From positions 124,001 through 188,000 of the forward strand of contig CAZNAI010000002.1 of NCBI GenBank assembly GCA_964571235.1: a stretch of DNA of 64,000 nt, written 5' to 3'. Positions 16,708 to 26,500 of the stretch are shown piece after piece. This DNA comes from JACRAV01 sp964571235 (GTDB lineage: Bacteria; Zixibacteria; MSB-5A5; GN15; FEB-12). The notes beneath the pieces were generated by a model. The model was not told the DNA's origin and did not search any database. It saw only the letters and a program-made list of their open reading frames with translations. The first letter of the stretch is position 1. Each line of letters starts with the position of its first letter. The translations under genes and the position numbers were made by a program.

Positions 16708-17307
16708 CTATTTATCCTGCTTGGCGTTGTTGACTTCCAGTTCGATGGCAATCTTGACATCGTCACTGACCACTACCCCACCGCCGTCGAGCGACTTGCT
16801 CCAGGAGACCTTGAAGTCCTGGCGGTTAATGGTAGTGATGGCGGAAAATGACGCCGCGGTGAAACCCCACGGAGTCTTTTGGGTACCGTTGAAAGTGCAG
16901 TCAAAAGTCACTTCCTTGGTGATTCCACGGATTGTCAAATCGCCGGTCAGTTTGAAATTCTCACCTTCGCCGGGAGTCACCTTGGTTGACTTAAAGGACA
17001 GCGTCGGGAAGGAATCGACCGCGAAAAAGTCGGCTGATTTTAGGTGGCCGTCGCGCTTTTCGTTGTCGGTTGAAATCGAGGCCGATTGAACGGTGAACTG
17101 GACCGAGCCGGCTGAAAGGTTTGTGCCGTCCCACTCAATAGATCCGGCGAAGTCCCTAAACAGGCCGTGGACTTTGGATACCATCAAGTGCTTGACAGTG
17201 AACCCTACGGAACTGTGTGAGGCGTCGATGTTCCAGGTTTCGGCATTAGCCGAGGTCAGACCGACTACCGACAAGACTGCGATACCACGTGCGATCGATT
17301 TGAGCAT
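16708..17307 (-). CDS. YceI family periplasmic protein
   Basis: A 199-residue exported lipocalin-like protein. A signal peptide (SIARGIAVLSVVGLTSANA) precedes the diagnostic WNIDASHSSVGFTVKHLMVSK start of the YceI fold. Later strands fit the family (GSVQFTVQSASIST, HLKSADFFAVDSFPTLSFKS, LTIRGITKEVTFDC). Family members bind long isoprenoids or amphiphilic lipids; the exact ligand here is unknown. A strong GGAGG lies 6 bases before the ATG. It follows the HsmA-like gene after about 100 bp and is ended by a strong terminator. Confidence 0.9.
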   Translation of the reverse strand: MLKSIARGIAVLSVVGLTSANAETWNIDASHSSVGFTVKHLMVSKVHGLFRDFAGSIEWDGTNLSAGSVQFTVQSASISTDNEKRDGHLKSADFFAVDSFPTLSFKSTKVTPGEGENFKLTGDLTIRGITKEVTFDCTFNGTQKTPWGFTAASFSAITTINRQDFKVSWSKSLDGGGVVVSDDVKIAIELEVNNAKQDK

Positions 17308-17410
17308 TCTTTTCCTCCAAAAAAGTTACAACGCCATGATTGGCAAATGTTATTCCCAACTGAAACACTCCGGCGAGTAAAAGGTTTCCGTCGAATTTGC
17401 GGTGTCCGGC

Positions 17411-17791
17411 TTAGCGGCTGGACATGACAAGCGCCGCACCGGTGATATAGGCCAGGATCCACCAGATATAAGCCACACGCGAATAGATATGAAGGCCACG
17501 CGGGACCGGGGCTTCGCCGTTTTGTTGCCGATGTCGGATCAAGAGAATCGTGTCGGTCACCATGGCAATAAGAGAAGAATAGCCTAAGATCCCGTGCATG
17601 GTGAAGAGTGATTTCTCGGTGCCAATCATCATGCAGGCGGTGGCGGTGATGTCAAAGATGACGCCGAAAAACAGAAATCGAACAACGGCTTTGGAAACTA
17701 CTTTGCGGCGTTGTTCGATGACGACGCCGATGGCGTAGAAGATCAGAGCAAATTGGACGATGATAGTGCCGGCGAGAATGATCGGATTCAT
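17411..17791 (-). CDS. HsmA (TIGR03987)-like four-helix membrane protein
   Basis: A 126-residue integral membrane protein with four hydrophobic helices (residues ~3-25, 37-58, 66-86, 103-122). The pattern MNPIILAGTIIVQFALIFYAIG..., a second helix with FFGVIFDITATACMM, a central HGILGYSSLIAM and a terminal WWILAYITGAAL resembles the HsmA/TIGR03987 family, whose biochemical role is poorly known. It lies 33 bases after the rRNA methyltransferase gene on the same strand, which suggests co-transcription. Confidence 0.6.
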   Translation of the reverse strand: MNPIILAGTIIVQFALIFYAIGVVIEQRRKVVSKAVVRFLFFGVIFDITATACMMIGTEKSLFTMHGILGYSSLIAMVTDTILLIRHRQQNGEAPVPRGLHIYSRVAYIWWILAYITGAALVMSSR

Positions 17792-17824
17792 GCGAAGTGT
17801 TCTTTCGTTAGTGAAGTATCTGCG

Positions 17825-18397
17825 CTACTGCGTCCTTTGCCGGACCGCTTCGAACAAGCAAATCCCGGCGGCGACCGAGACATTCAAACTCTCGACGGTG
17901 CCGACCATCGGGATCGATATCAGATCATCGCAGGTCTCCGCAGTCAAACGCCTGATCCCCTCCCCCTCTGACCCAAGCACCAGCGCAAGCGGGCCGGTAA
18001 GTTTAGTTTGATAGAGATTCTTGCCGGCTGACAAGTGTGTCCCTACAATCCAGACACCTTTTTCTTGAATCAATTTCATGAACCGGACCAGATTTGTCAC
18101 GGCGATTACGGGAGTTTTTTCGGCCGCTCCGCAGGCGACCCGCCGGACGACATCGGTGAGCGCCACCGAACGATCCTTCGGCATGATGACCGCGTGAACC
18201 CCCGCGCCGTTGGCCGAGCGAAGGCACGCCCCCAGATTGTGCGGGTCTTGTACGCAATCGAGAATTAACAGAAACGGCGGAGCGGTCAGACGGTCCAAAA
18301 TTGAAAACAGTTTGTCTTCATCGCCGATTCCGACACGCGCGGTCATATCAGTATGGCGATGTGTTCGTTTTTGATTCGACCGGGGATTTGTGCCCAC
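17825..18397 (-). CDS. TrmH/SpoU-family RNA 2'-O-methyltransferase, minimal form (RlmB-like)
   Basis: A 190-residue SPOUT methyltransferase that moves a methyl group from SAM to a ribose 2'-OH, most likely in rRNA. The three family motifs are visible: LDCVQDPHNLGACLRSANGAG (motif 1), LALVLGSEGEGIRRL (motif 2) and ISIPMVGTVESLNVSVAAGI (motif 3). I chose GTG at 18397 because AAGGAG stands exactly 7 bases upstream. In-frame starts farther upstream would add sequence encoded by that Shine-Dalgarno region. The protein therefore lacks most of the ~80-residue L30e-like substrate-binding domain of RlmB. This may be genuine or an old truncation, so the exact target is uncertain. Confidence 0.8.
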   Translation of the reverse strand: MGTNPRSNQKRTHRHTDMTARVGIGDEDKLFSILDRLTAPPFLLILDCVQDPHNLGACLRSANGAGVHAVIMPKDRSVALTDVVRRVACGAAEKTPVIAVTNLVRFMKLIQEKGVWIVGTHLSAGKNLYQTKLTGPLALVLGSEGEGIRRLTAETCDDLISIPMVGTVESLNVSVAAGICLFEAVRQRTQ

Positions 18398-18520
18398 TGT
18401 TGTTCTCCTTCTTGGGGGGCCAATATGCATCCGTTTGAAGTAATATTCCAGCAAAAATCGGTTGATCACCGGCTACAGGTCGGTCTTTACAGAATCACCA
18501 AAATTGACGATATTATAGTA

Positions 18521-19480
18521 ATGCCCAAGCGCTCCGGCCTTATCCCGTCAGTTCTGTCCCTTGTGATTATTTTGACCCTCGTTATTGGCGACGGTTGCAA
18601 GAAAAAGAAAGCCACCGAACCGACTCCTGTACTACCGGGGGTAGAATGGACACTACGATCAACGGGCGGGCTGTATGATTTGCGAGATCTGGCAACCAAC
18701 AGCACGGTTTTGGTCGCGGTGGGCGATTCCGGGCGCATCATCACTTCGGCTGATTCCGGTAAGAGCTGGACATTGAGGACATCGTCGACGACAGTTGATC
18801 TGAGCGGCGTGACATATTTGTCGTCCGTTGGCTTTGTTGCGGTCAGTAGCTCAGGCACTGGGTCAGTTGTGTTGCTCTCAACCAATGGAACAGGCTGGTC
18901 GGCCCCGCCGACCTCGGGAATCTCAGTGGGCCTGAATGCGGTTGCCTCCAACAATACCACCATTGCCGCGGTCGGTTGCGGCGGGAGCATTTTTACTTCA
19001 ACAAACGGGGTCAGTTGGTCGCCGCGGGCTAGTGGCGGGACCTGTCTCCGAGCGGTGGAACGAGTCGGCTTCTCAACTGTTGAATTTGTAGCGGTAGGCG
19101 ACAGCGGACAGATAAACACGTCGTCGAACGGTCTGGTGTGGCCGACCGCAGTATCGAATGTGTTGGATGATTTTTATGGAATTGCCGGCGGATGTTCCAG
19201 GGCAGTCGCGGTTGGAGAACATGGGATCATCAAGACCTCCGCCAACGGGACCACCTGGGTTACCGCCGACTCAGTGGGGAGCAGACTTAATGCCGTGGCA
19301 TGCGGAGAAGATAATTTTGTGGCAGTCGGCAACAGTGGGATCGTGTATACCTCGCACAATGCCGGCGCGACCTGGACATCGAGAACCTCGGCGACCTCGA
19401 CTCGGCTGAACGCCGTGATCCGCATCGGCGGTACATACGTTGCGGTAGGGCTTGACGGTACAGTTGTAACGTCGCCGTGA
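18521..19480 (+). CDS. Lipoprotein with Ycf48-like beta-propeller repeats
   Basis: A 319-residue predicted lipoprotein. A signal peptide ends in a lipobox-like stretch (LTLVIGDGCKKKK), giving Cys27 as the lipidated residue. The rest is built of about seven repeats of ~40 residues (VAVGDSGRIITSADSGKSWTL, VAVGNSGIVYTSHNAGATWT and similar). These resemble BNR/Asp-box and Ycf48/HCF136-type propeller blades. The likely role is protein-protein interaction or surface binding; no enzyme residues are seen. ATG at 18521 gives the signal peptide, while starts farther upstream add unrelated sequence. No good Shine-Dalgarno sequence is present. It stands 25 bases before another lipoprotein gene and is probably co-transcribed with it. 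Confidence 0.8.
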   Translation: MPKRSGLIPSVLSLVIILTLVIGDGCKKKKATEPTPVLPGVEWTLRSTGGLYDLRDLATNSTVLVAVGDSGRIITSADSGKSWTLRTSSTTVDLSGVTYLSSVGFVAVSSSGTGSVVLLSTNGTGWSAPPTSGISVGLNAVASNNTTIAAVGCGGSIFTSTNGVSWSPRASGGTCLRAVERVGFSTVEFVAVGDSGQINTSSNGLVWPTAVSNVLDDFYGIAGGCSRAVAVGEHGIIKTSANGTTWVTADSVGSRLNAVACGEDNFVAVGNSGIVYTSHNAGATWTSRTSATSTRLNAVIRIGGTYVAVGLDGTVVTSP

Positions 19481-19505
19481 GACATCCGAACTGGAGAACT
19501 TTGCA

Positions 19506-21023
19506 ATGATTCGACTCCTCAAAATATCTCTTCTGTTCGTAGCGGTGCTGTCACTCGGACTTGTGATTCCAAATGGATGTAAAAAGACTCCAACTGGTGG
19601 CGGCGGCACTGTCGACTCCCTCCGGGTGACATTTGGAACTCCTGCCGAGGGCGCTATTGTCAAAGGGCCGACCGCGCTAACGGCAACAGTCACGGGAAGT
19701 TCCGGCGGCGCAAAGGTGAAATTTGTGATCGACGCTATCCAAGTTTCACTCGACAGCGTTTCTCCGTTCGAATACACCTGGGATCCGACTCCGCTTCAAA
19801 ACGGGAGCAGTCATACACTTCGTCTAATCGTCTCTGATAATTCCGGCAACGCCGACACGACCGGTGTCCGCACATATGTTGCGAACTACGCAAAGTTAAC
19901 GATGACGGTGGTCTCCCCCGCCGACGGCATTGCTATCGCTCCAGGCCAGAAATTTTCCGCGACGACCGCGGGCGGAGCGGGAGGTACATCAATTGACTTC
20001 AAAGTTGACAATGTTGTGGTTTTCAGCGATAACGCCGCGCCGTACGAGTTCGCCTGGGATCCCAGCGCTTTACCAAGCGGGAGTTCGCACACGGTGCAAT
20101 TAATCGCCGCCGACACCGCCTCGCAGACAGTGACATCGTCAGTTCGAACTGTCTATGCACGCTGGCTACCGCTGGCGGCTACTATCACCTCACCGGCCGA
20201 TAGCACAATCTGGGGTGGAGTCGCAGATGTCACAGTTGGAGTGAACGGTGGCGCGGGCGGTGGATCGGCCGATTTTCGGCTCGATGGCGTTTCGATATCT
20301 GTCGACAACACTGCGCCGTATGCCTTTCGCTGGGACCCGACTTCATTGGCCAACGGCGAGGTGCATACCTTCAAGGTAATCGTCGCTGATACGAGCGGTC
20401 AGGTTGATACGACTTCGACGCGCGTCTATTTCGCAAAGTGGCGACTGATCGGAGCGGGCGGGCAATCACCGCATCCGATCAATGTGAGAAATATTTTTAC
20501 GCGGAGTACGTCTACCGCGCTTGAGTTCAGAGTTGAATTCGACAACCCTTGGGTTCGCGCCGATTCGGTCGGTGGGATTGATTGTGCGCTTTTTCTGGAC
20601 ACCGATCAAAGCGGCAGTACCGGGCGCACTTTTGTCCTCGACTTTAATAGCCAGCCAATTCCAATAAACGATATCGGCGCGGAGTATCGGATGATTGTGG
20701 GTGGTCACGGTGACTCGGTCTGGACATTTAGTGGTGGAAACTGGACAGCCGGTCAGGAATTCTCATCGCTTATTCTAACTCGCAACGCAAACTTCTTTGA
20801 GTGTACTACGCCGTTGACGGCGTTGAGTTTCCCCTCGGTCTTCAATCTCGTTGTCGGCAACGTGCACTTTGATTCTCCTACTCTCTGGTCATACGACTGG
20901 GTGCCGATCAGCGGTCATTTCACCGTCTCAGTCGACGGCAAGTATGTCGCGCCGACCGGTAGCGCCGCGCCAGTGCAGATTAAGTCGGACCGTTTGCCGC
21001 ATGTTTCCCCCAATCCGTTTTAG
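19506..21023 (+). CDS. Lipoprotein with three Ig-like repeats
   Basis: A 505-residue surface or periplasmic lipoprotein. The signal peptide ends at a lipobox (LVIPNGCKK, Cys25). Three tandem domains of ~95 residues follow, each with a matching pattern: V.FGTPAEGAIVKG / VVSPADGIAIAPG / ITSPADSTIWGG, then a Gly-rich turn, FKVDNVVVFSDNAAPYEFAWDP and SGSSHTVQLIAADTA. These look like Ig-like (Big_7/Ig_3-type) modules. The C-terminal ~180 residues form a separate beta-rich domain (FRVEFDNPWVRADSVGG...). GGAG lies 9 bases before the ATG. No catalytic motif is seen, so a structural or adhesive role is likely. Confidence 0.78.
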   Translation: MIRLLKISLLFVAVLSLGLVIPNGCKKTPTGGGGTVDSLRVTFGTPAEGAIVKGPTALTATVTGSSGGAKVKFVIDAIQVSLDSVSPFEYTWDPTPLQNGSSHTLRLIVSDNSGNADTTGVRTYVANYAKLTMTVVSPADGIAIAPGQKFSATTAGGAGGTSIDFKVDNVVVFSDNAAPYEFAWDPSALPSGSSHTVQLIAADTASQTVTSSVRTVYARWLPLAATITSPADSTIWGGVADVTVGVNGGAGGGSADFRLDGVSISVDNTAPYAFRWDPTSLANGEVHTFKVIVADTSGQVDTTSTRVYFAKWRLIGAGGQSPHPINVRNIFTRSTSTALEFRVEFDNPWVRADSVGGIDCALFLDTDQSGSTGRTFVLDFNSQPIPINDIGAEYRMIVGGHGDSVWTFSGGNWTAGQEFSSLILTRNANFFECTTPLTALSFPSVFNLVVGNVHFDSPTLWSYDWVPISGHFTVSVDGKYVAPTGSAAPVQIKSDRLPHVSPNPF

Positions 21024-21127
21024 GTGGCTTGCAGTTCGTTGTTTTGGCCTTGCCTGACTCGCGCCCTGACTTGGCGGTTCAAGAATAGCCCTTAATTCAC
21101 CTTCTTTTAACAATTTACAATATGTTA

Positions 21128-21181
21128 TTGACGCCCCCATTGGTTCTGCTATCATATATACTGAACATTTGTTTAGTATAT
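21128..21181 (+). promoter_or_regulatory. imuA promoter with LexA-box candidate
   Basis: TTGACG (21128-21133) and TATCAT (21150-21155) form a 16-base-spaced promoter. Directly downstream, 21156-21181 is an almost perfect 26-base palindrome: half-sites ATATACTGAAC and GTTTAGTATAT flank ATTT, with one mismatch. It contains the GAAC-N4-GTTY core known for Gram-positive-type LexA boxes and closely matches the site in the lexA promoter of this window. Binding here would cover the transcription start. Confidence 0.75.
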
Positions 21182-21200
21182 GTCGATAGAGTAAAGAGCC

Positions 21201-21872
21201 ATGACTGCCCAGAACAAACCAGAGCGCCAATCCTCCTTCGCCGAATTGCAACAGACACTGGCCAAACGCTGGCCGGAGAGTTGCCGCCGTCCGCTTGACT
21301 CACGCGAACTGATTTTCAGCTCCGGTATTCCGGCGCTTGATCGCCTCTTCCCTGCCGGCGGTATCCCGTATGGCCAGATGATCGAGCTGACCGGCGGTGG
21401 ATCATCGGGGAAAACCAGTCTGCTTATTCTTTTGCTGGCGGCCATCACTCGCGGCAAAGGAACCGCCGCCTATGTCGACTACAGCCGCTCGTTTTTCCCT
21501 GATAGCGCAGTGGCGGGCGGAGTCGATCTGGATCGCCTGTTGGTGGTACTCCCGCGCCAGCCGCTCGAAGGTGTCCGGACCGCCGAGATGCTTTTGGATC
21601 ATCGTCTGGTCCGAGCGGTGGCGTTTGATCTGGTTGGGGTGAGCGAACCGTTTCAGTTTACCCTCATCCACCGCCTGCGCACCAAAACCACCCGCGCCAA
21701 AGCGCTGGTGATATTTTTGACTGAACAGGAGATCACTCTTCTGCCGACCAGCAGTGTCTCGTTGCGTTTGGAAATTTCACGTCGCGACCGGAAAACGCTG
21801 ATTGTCACCGTCGCCAAAAGCCGGCTTTCGCTTGAAGGGATCACCACGGAGGTAGTAATCGATGGCAACTAA
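21201..21872 (+). CDS. imuA: ImuA-like RecA-fold protein of the SOS mutagenesis cassette
   Basis: A 223-residue RecA/SulA-like protein that opens the ImuA-ImuB-DnaE2 cassette for error-prone lesion bypass. It contains a Walker A-like loop GGGSSGKTSLL (~residue 66) after FSSGIPALDRLFPAGGIPYGQM, as in RecA-like domains. The C-terminal strand ISRRDRKTLIVTVAKSR also fits ImuA. It is preceded by the LexA-box promoter and overlaps imuB by 11 bases. ImuA proteins act as accessory factors and interact with ImuB and RecA; the biochemical activity of this one is inferred only from its family. Confidence 0.88.
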   Translation: MTAQNKPERQSSFAELQQTLAKRWPESCRRPLDSRELIFSSGIPALDRLFPAGGIPYGQMIELTGGGSSGKTSLLILLLAAITRGKGTAAYVDYSRSFFPDSAVAGGVDLDRLLVVLPRQPLEGVRTAEMLLDHRLVRAVAFDLVGVSEPFQFTLIHRLRTKTTRAKALVIFLTEQEITLLPTSSVSLRLEISRRDRKTLIVTVAKSRLSLEGITTEVVIDGN

Positions 21873-23499
21873 ACGGGTGGCGGTGGTGCTGATCCCAAAC
21901 TTTACGCTGGCGGTCTTTGCTAAAACTCAGCGGTCGCGCGCGCAGGGCGCGATTGCGCTTGTCGATATGATCGATGATACCGCGCCGGTAGTGGCGATCA
22001 ACGACGAAGCAACACGATCCGGGATCACCTGCGGCATGACTGTTTCGCAGGCGCAGGCGTTTTGTCCGGGACTGGCGGTCTACCAACGCGACCTGATTGC
22101 CGAGCGGGCCGAGGCACAGGCGATCACCGGATGGCTCGGCGCTCTTTCGCCGGCGGTGCATGAGGAATCACCCGGATTATTTCAACTGGACGCATCCGGG
22201 ATGATGCTGTTGTATCGCGACGAAGCAACCTACGCCGACAGGATCATCGCGGCACTGCGTCCGCTCGGCTACACTGTTCAGGTCGGGCTGGCGAACAATG
22301 CCTTCGTGGCGCGGGTCGCCGCCGAGCGGGCCCAACCGGGGGAATACCTGATTATTCCTGCTTATCAGGAAAAAGCATTTTTAAGCGGTCTGGGGCGGGA
22401 GTATCTGGCGATGTCGGAAGAAACCGATTCGCTTTTGCACGATCTGGGAATCAAACAGATCGCGCAGGTCTCGGCCATTCCGATCAACGAAATGACCGAA
22501 CGTTTCGGCGGCGAAGGGAATATGTTAGTCACACTGTCTCGCGGCGAATCTTGTCGGTCAATGGCGCGTCAGGTGGGGGCACCCGACGCCACAAAACCTG
22601 ATATCCTCTCCCCCGATCAATTCACCACCACCCGTTTCTTCTCCGCGCCGCTTGAGCAGACCGCCTACCTGCGTCGGCATATCAACCAACTGCTGGGTGA
22701 TCTGTTGGAGCGTCTTAAATCATTCGGTCAGGGGTGTGCGTGTGTCGAGATCAGATTGCATCTGGATAATCGCACCGAACAACTGATTTCGTTGGCGGTG
22801 GAAAAACCGACCGCATCGGTGCGTCTCTTTTTGCGGCAGTGGCAAACGCAAAGCGAATCGCTCAAACTCGAAAGCGGGATTAACGGCATCACCGTGACTA
22901 TCCCGCATCTTCGCCCGCTGTTGATCGAGCAGACCGCGCTGGCCACCCACCGTGAGCCGTCAACCGCACCAATAGCATTACCCGATGCAGTGCATTATCC
23001 GCAACTTCGTGCGGAAGTATTACCGGAGAGATGTTTTGAGTTGACGACAAAGAAAAGGATGTCGGGTTTCTCGTCCCGCACGCTTCGCGGCAGGACATCG
23101 GAACCCGACCTACAAGACTCGAAACGACAGATGGAAAGCCCACAATCCCTCTGTGCTGTCGTTGCGAGGAGCGACTTCTCTCTGAGCTTGTCGAAGGGTC
23201 AGTCGCGACGAAGCAATCTCAACCGTCAACGGCGGTGGGAGTCGGTCGGCCTGCGGCTTTTTCAGCCGCCGCGTCTGGTACGCATGCACACACAACACAA
23301 CCAGCCAATTGATTTCACCTGGGCGGGACGACACCGCATGATCATCCGCGCGGCAGGCCCCTGGGAGTTGTCCGGCCACTGGTGGCAAAGCGGGTTTCAC
23401 CGACGGTACTACGAGATCATCGTCGACACCTGCCAGCGGTATCTGGTCTTCTGTGACGAGACCGATCCCCGCTGGTATGTGCAGGGGGTGTTTGATTGA
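21862..23499 (+). CDS. imuB: ImuB, catalytically inactive Y-family polymerase homologue
   Basis: A 545-residue adaptor that bridges DnaE2 to the sliding clamp. The Y-family palm, fingers and little-finger regions are recognisable, but the metal-binding acids are missing. The first motif reads VLIPNFTLAVF rather than xxDMDxFFA, and the second reads LDASGM instead of SIDE, as expected for ImuB. Residues ~394-454 (23041-23223) are unlike the family: they encode low-complexity Arg/Ser-rich peptide from two palindromic DNA repeats inserted without breaking the frame. Normal ImuB sequence resumes at WESVGLRLFQPPRLVRM and ends with GPWELSGHWW...YYEIIVDT...WYVQGVFD. I could not find a convincing clamp-binding motif; the insertion may displace it. 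Confidence 0.9.
   Translation: MATKRVAVVLIPNFTLAVFAKTQRSRAQGAIALVDMIDDTAPVVAINDEATRSGITCGMTVSQAQAFCPGLAVYQRDLIAERAEAQAITGWLGALSPAVHEESPGLFQLDASGMMLLYRDEATYADRIIAALRPLGYTVQVGLANNAFVARVAAERAQPGEYLIIPAYQEKAFLSGLGREYLAMSEETDSLLHDLGIKQIAQVSAIPINEMTERFGGEGNMLVTLSRGESCRSMARQVGAPDATKPDILSPDQFTTTRFFSAPLEQTAYLRRHINQLLGDLLERLKSFGQGCACVEIRLHLDNRTEQLISLAVEKPTASVRLFLRQWQTQSESLKLESGINGITVTIPHLRPLLIEQTALATHREPSTAPIALPDAVHYPQLRAEVLPERCFELTTKKRMSGFSSRTLRGRTSEPDLQDSKRQMESPQSLCAVVARSDFSLSLSKGQSRRSNLNRQRRWESVGLRLFQPPRLVRMHTQHNQPIDFTWAGRHRMIIRAAGPWELSGHWWQSGFHRRYYEIIVDTCQRYLVFCDETDPRWYVQGVFD
23061..23109. repeat. Palindromic repeat element within imuB (copy type A)
   Basis: GTCGGGTT (23061-23068) pairs with AACCCGAC (23102-23109). 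An inner GTCC (23073-23076) pairs with GGAC (23093-23096). This makes a long imperfect hairpin of the 'GTAGGTCGGGTT...AACCCGAC' kind often seen as dispersed intergenic repeats in bacterial genomes. Its placement inside a coding region is unusual. Confidence 0.55.
23158..23223. repeat. Palindromic repeat element within imuB (copy type B)
   Basis: This stretch begins GTCGTTGCGAGGAGCGAC and ends GTCGCGACGAAGCAATCTC, and encloses CTGAGCTTGTCGAAGGGTC. Both outer and inner pieces resemble dispersed REP-like elements ('CATTGCGAGGAGCGAAGCGACGAAGCAATCTC' type) known from many bacteria. It is translated in frame as part of ImuB. Confidence 0.55.
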
Positions 23500-23508
23500 G
23501 TCCCCCCT

Positions 23509-26500
23509 ATGCCCTACATCGAACTCCACTGCCATTCCAACTTTTCTTTCTTAGACGGCGCCAGCGATCCGGAAGATCTGGTCATCCGTGCCCGTGCGCT
23601 TGGTTACCCGGCGCTGGCGCTGACCGATCACCACGGCCTTTATGGGATCGTGCGGTTTTGTCAGGCGGCCCAAGAAAACGGCATCAAACCGATTGTCGGC
23701 GCCGAGATCACGCTTGATACCGGCGAGCATCTGGTTTTGCTAGCGCGTGATAACCACGGGTACGGCAACCTGTCGCACCTGTTGGCGACCGCTCAATTGC
23801 AGAATAAGAAAGGCGAAGCAAAAGTCACCCGGACAATGCTGGAGTCATACTGCGACGGCCTGATCGCGCTCTCCGGTTGTCCGCTCGGCGGCATTCCACA
23901 GGCGCTCACGCGACACGACAAAACCACAGCCGCGCGGATTGCCTTGCAGTATCGTGAACTGTTTGGCGCTGACAATTTCTATCTGGAACTGAACCATCAT
24001 AATCTTCCCGAACACGACACACTCAGGCAACAATTGGCGGAGCTTGGCAAAGAACTGAATATCCCTCTAGTCGCGACCAATAATGTGCATTACGCTCTCC
24101 CTGATGACCGTCGCCTTCAGGATGTCCTGACCTGTATCAAACATCATGTCACACTGGACAATGCTCACGATCTTTTATACCCCAACGCCGAGCGGTATTT
24201 GAAATCACAGGCGACCATGGCCGAGCGGTTTGCTGGTTACCCCGATGCTATCGCCAATACCTCGGCAATCGCCGAGCGTTGTTCTTTTTCGCTCGACAAG
24301 GTCAACACCACCCTCCCCGATTTTCCTGTACCTGACAATCACACGGTCGACAGCTATCTGCGCAAACTAACCTTTGATGGCGCCGCGCGACGCTACGGCA
24401 TCTATGCCCTCGGCAAAGATTCAGCGGTGGTCAGACAACTTGAACACGAACTGGCGTTGATTGCCAAGCTGAATCTGTCGGGATATTTTTTGATTGTCTG
24501 GGATATTGCGCGCTTCTGTGTCGAAAGCGGCATCTTATGTCAGGGGCGCGGTTCGGCCGCTAACTCCGCGGTTTGTTATTGTTTGGGAATTACCGCGGTC
24601 GATCCGATCCGGCTGGAACTTCTGTTCGAGCGATTTCTTTCTGAAAATCGCAAAGAAGCTCCGGACATTGATATCGATATCGCCAACAACCGCCGCGAGG
24701 AGGCGATCCAGTATGTCTACAACAAGTATGGTCGTCAGCATGCCGCGATGGTCTGCGAGGTCATCACCTACCGCGGAAGATCGGCGGTGCGCGAGGTCGG
24801 CAAAGCGCTCGGTTTTTCGCTCAAAGAGGTCGACCAATTAGCCAAACTGCTTGACCACTGGTCGGACGACGAAGAAATCAAACAACGGCTCAAAGAAGAA
24901 CATCGCAATGTCGACCACCGGAGGATCAAGCTGTTGGTCGAGATGTGCAAGAAGATCCACCGTTTTCCCCGGCATATAGGGATTCATGTCGGCGGGATGG
25001 TGGTCACCAAAGAACCGCTCGCGCGGGTAGTGCCGATTGAAAATGCAACGATGCCCGACCGCTCGGTGGTGCAGTGGGACAAAGATGATGTCGCCGACGC
25101 CGGCCTGGTGAAGATCGACCTATTGGGGCTGGGGATGCTCTCCCTCATGGATTTCGCTTTTCGATTGATCAAAGAGCATCGGGGGGTGGTCATCGATCCG
25201 GCCAAACTTCCGTACGATGATCCAAAGATTTACGATTTCCTCTGCAGTGCTGACACCGTCGGTGTTTTTCAGGTCGAGTCGCGAGCCCAGATGAATACGC
25301 TCCCGCGCCATCAGCCGCGACGGTTTTATGATCTGGTGGTCGAGGTCGCGCTGATTCGCCCGGGGCCGATTCAGGGGGATATGGTGCATCCGTATTTGCG
25401 CCGTCGCAACGGCGAGGAGCCGGTGACCTATCCGCATCCGAAACTCGAACCGATTTTGAAACGCACACTTGGCATTCCGCTTTTTCAGGAACAGGGGATG
25501 CAGGTGGCGATGGCGGCCGCCGGGTTTACCCCCAGTCAGGCCGATGAACTCCGTCGCGCCATGGGACACAAACGCTCCCGTGAAAAGATGGAAGCCCTGC
25601 GCGAAGGTTTGGTCATGGGCATGGTGCAGAACGGCATCGACCAAGAAGCGGCCGCAAAGATATTTCATCAACTTTCGGCCTTTGCTGATTTCGGCTTTGC
25701 CGAATCCCACGCCGCTTCGTTTGCGCTGTTGGTCTATGTCTCAACCTATCTGAAGGTCTACTACCCGACTGAATTTTATTGTGCCCTGCTCAATGCCCAG
25801 CCGATGGGATTTTACTCACCGTCGACAATTATCTACGAGGCCCGCCGGCGCGGCATTAAGATCAGGAGTATCGATATTAAAAAGAGCCGGTGGGATTGCA
25901 CTGTTGAAGGCGACGATGTCCGGCTGGGGTTTCGTTACACCAAAAGTCTCGGCCCGGCCGCCAAGGAAAAATTGGAGCGAGAGTTGACGAACGGCCCGTT
26001 CACATCGCCACAGGATTTTGTTTTTCGTTCCGGGATTAATAAGGATGCTCTGCAACAGTTGGCGATGGTGGGTGCGTTCGCCGGATTCGGACTCTCGCGT
26101 CGTCAGGCGCTGTGGGAGATTCTGGCGCTGGCGAACCGATCCGCCGATGAACTACCGATGTCCGCCGATCAATCCGGCGCTGTCCAGTTACGGCCGATGT
26201 CGATTGGAGAACGTCTGGCGGCCGATTTCAAAGGGATGGACTTAAGCGCCGGGCCACACCCGATCTCGCTCATTCGCCCGGTACTGAGAGAACAAAAGAT
26301 CAAGTCATCGGCGGACCTGAAGACAATCCGGGACAACACACCGGTCAAAGTCGCCGGAGTGGTGGTAATTCGCCAGCGCCCGATGACCGCCAAGGGGTTT
26401 TTGTTCATCACTCTTGAAGATGAAACCGGATTTTTGAATATCGTAGTGAAACCGCAACTAGTAGAGAAGTTTCGCAAGGAGCTGATCTACTCGGGCGGAT

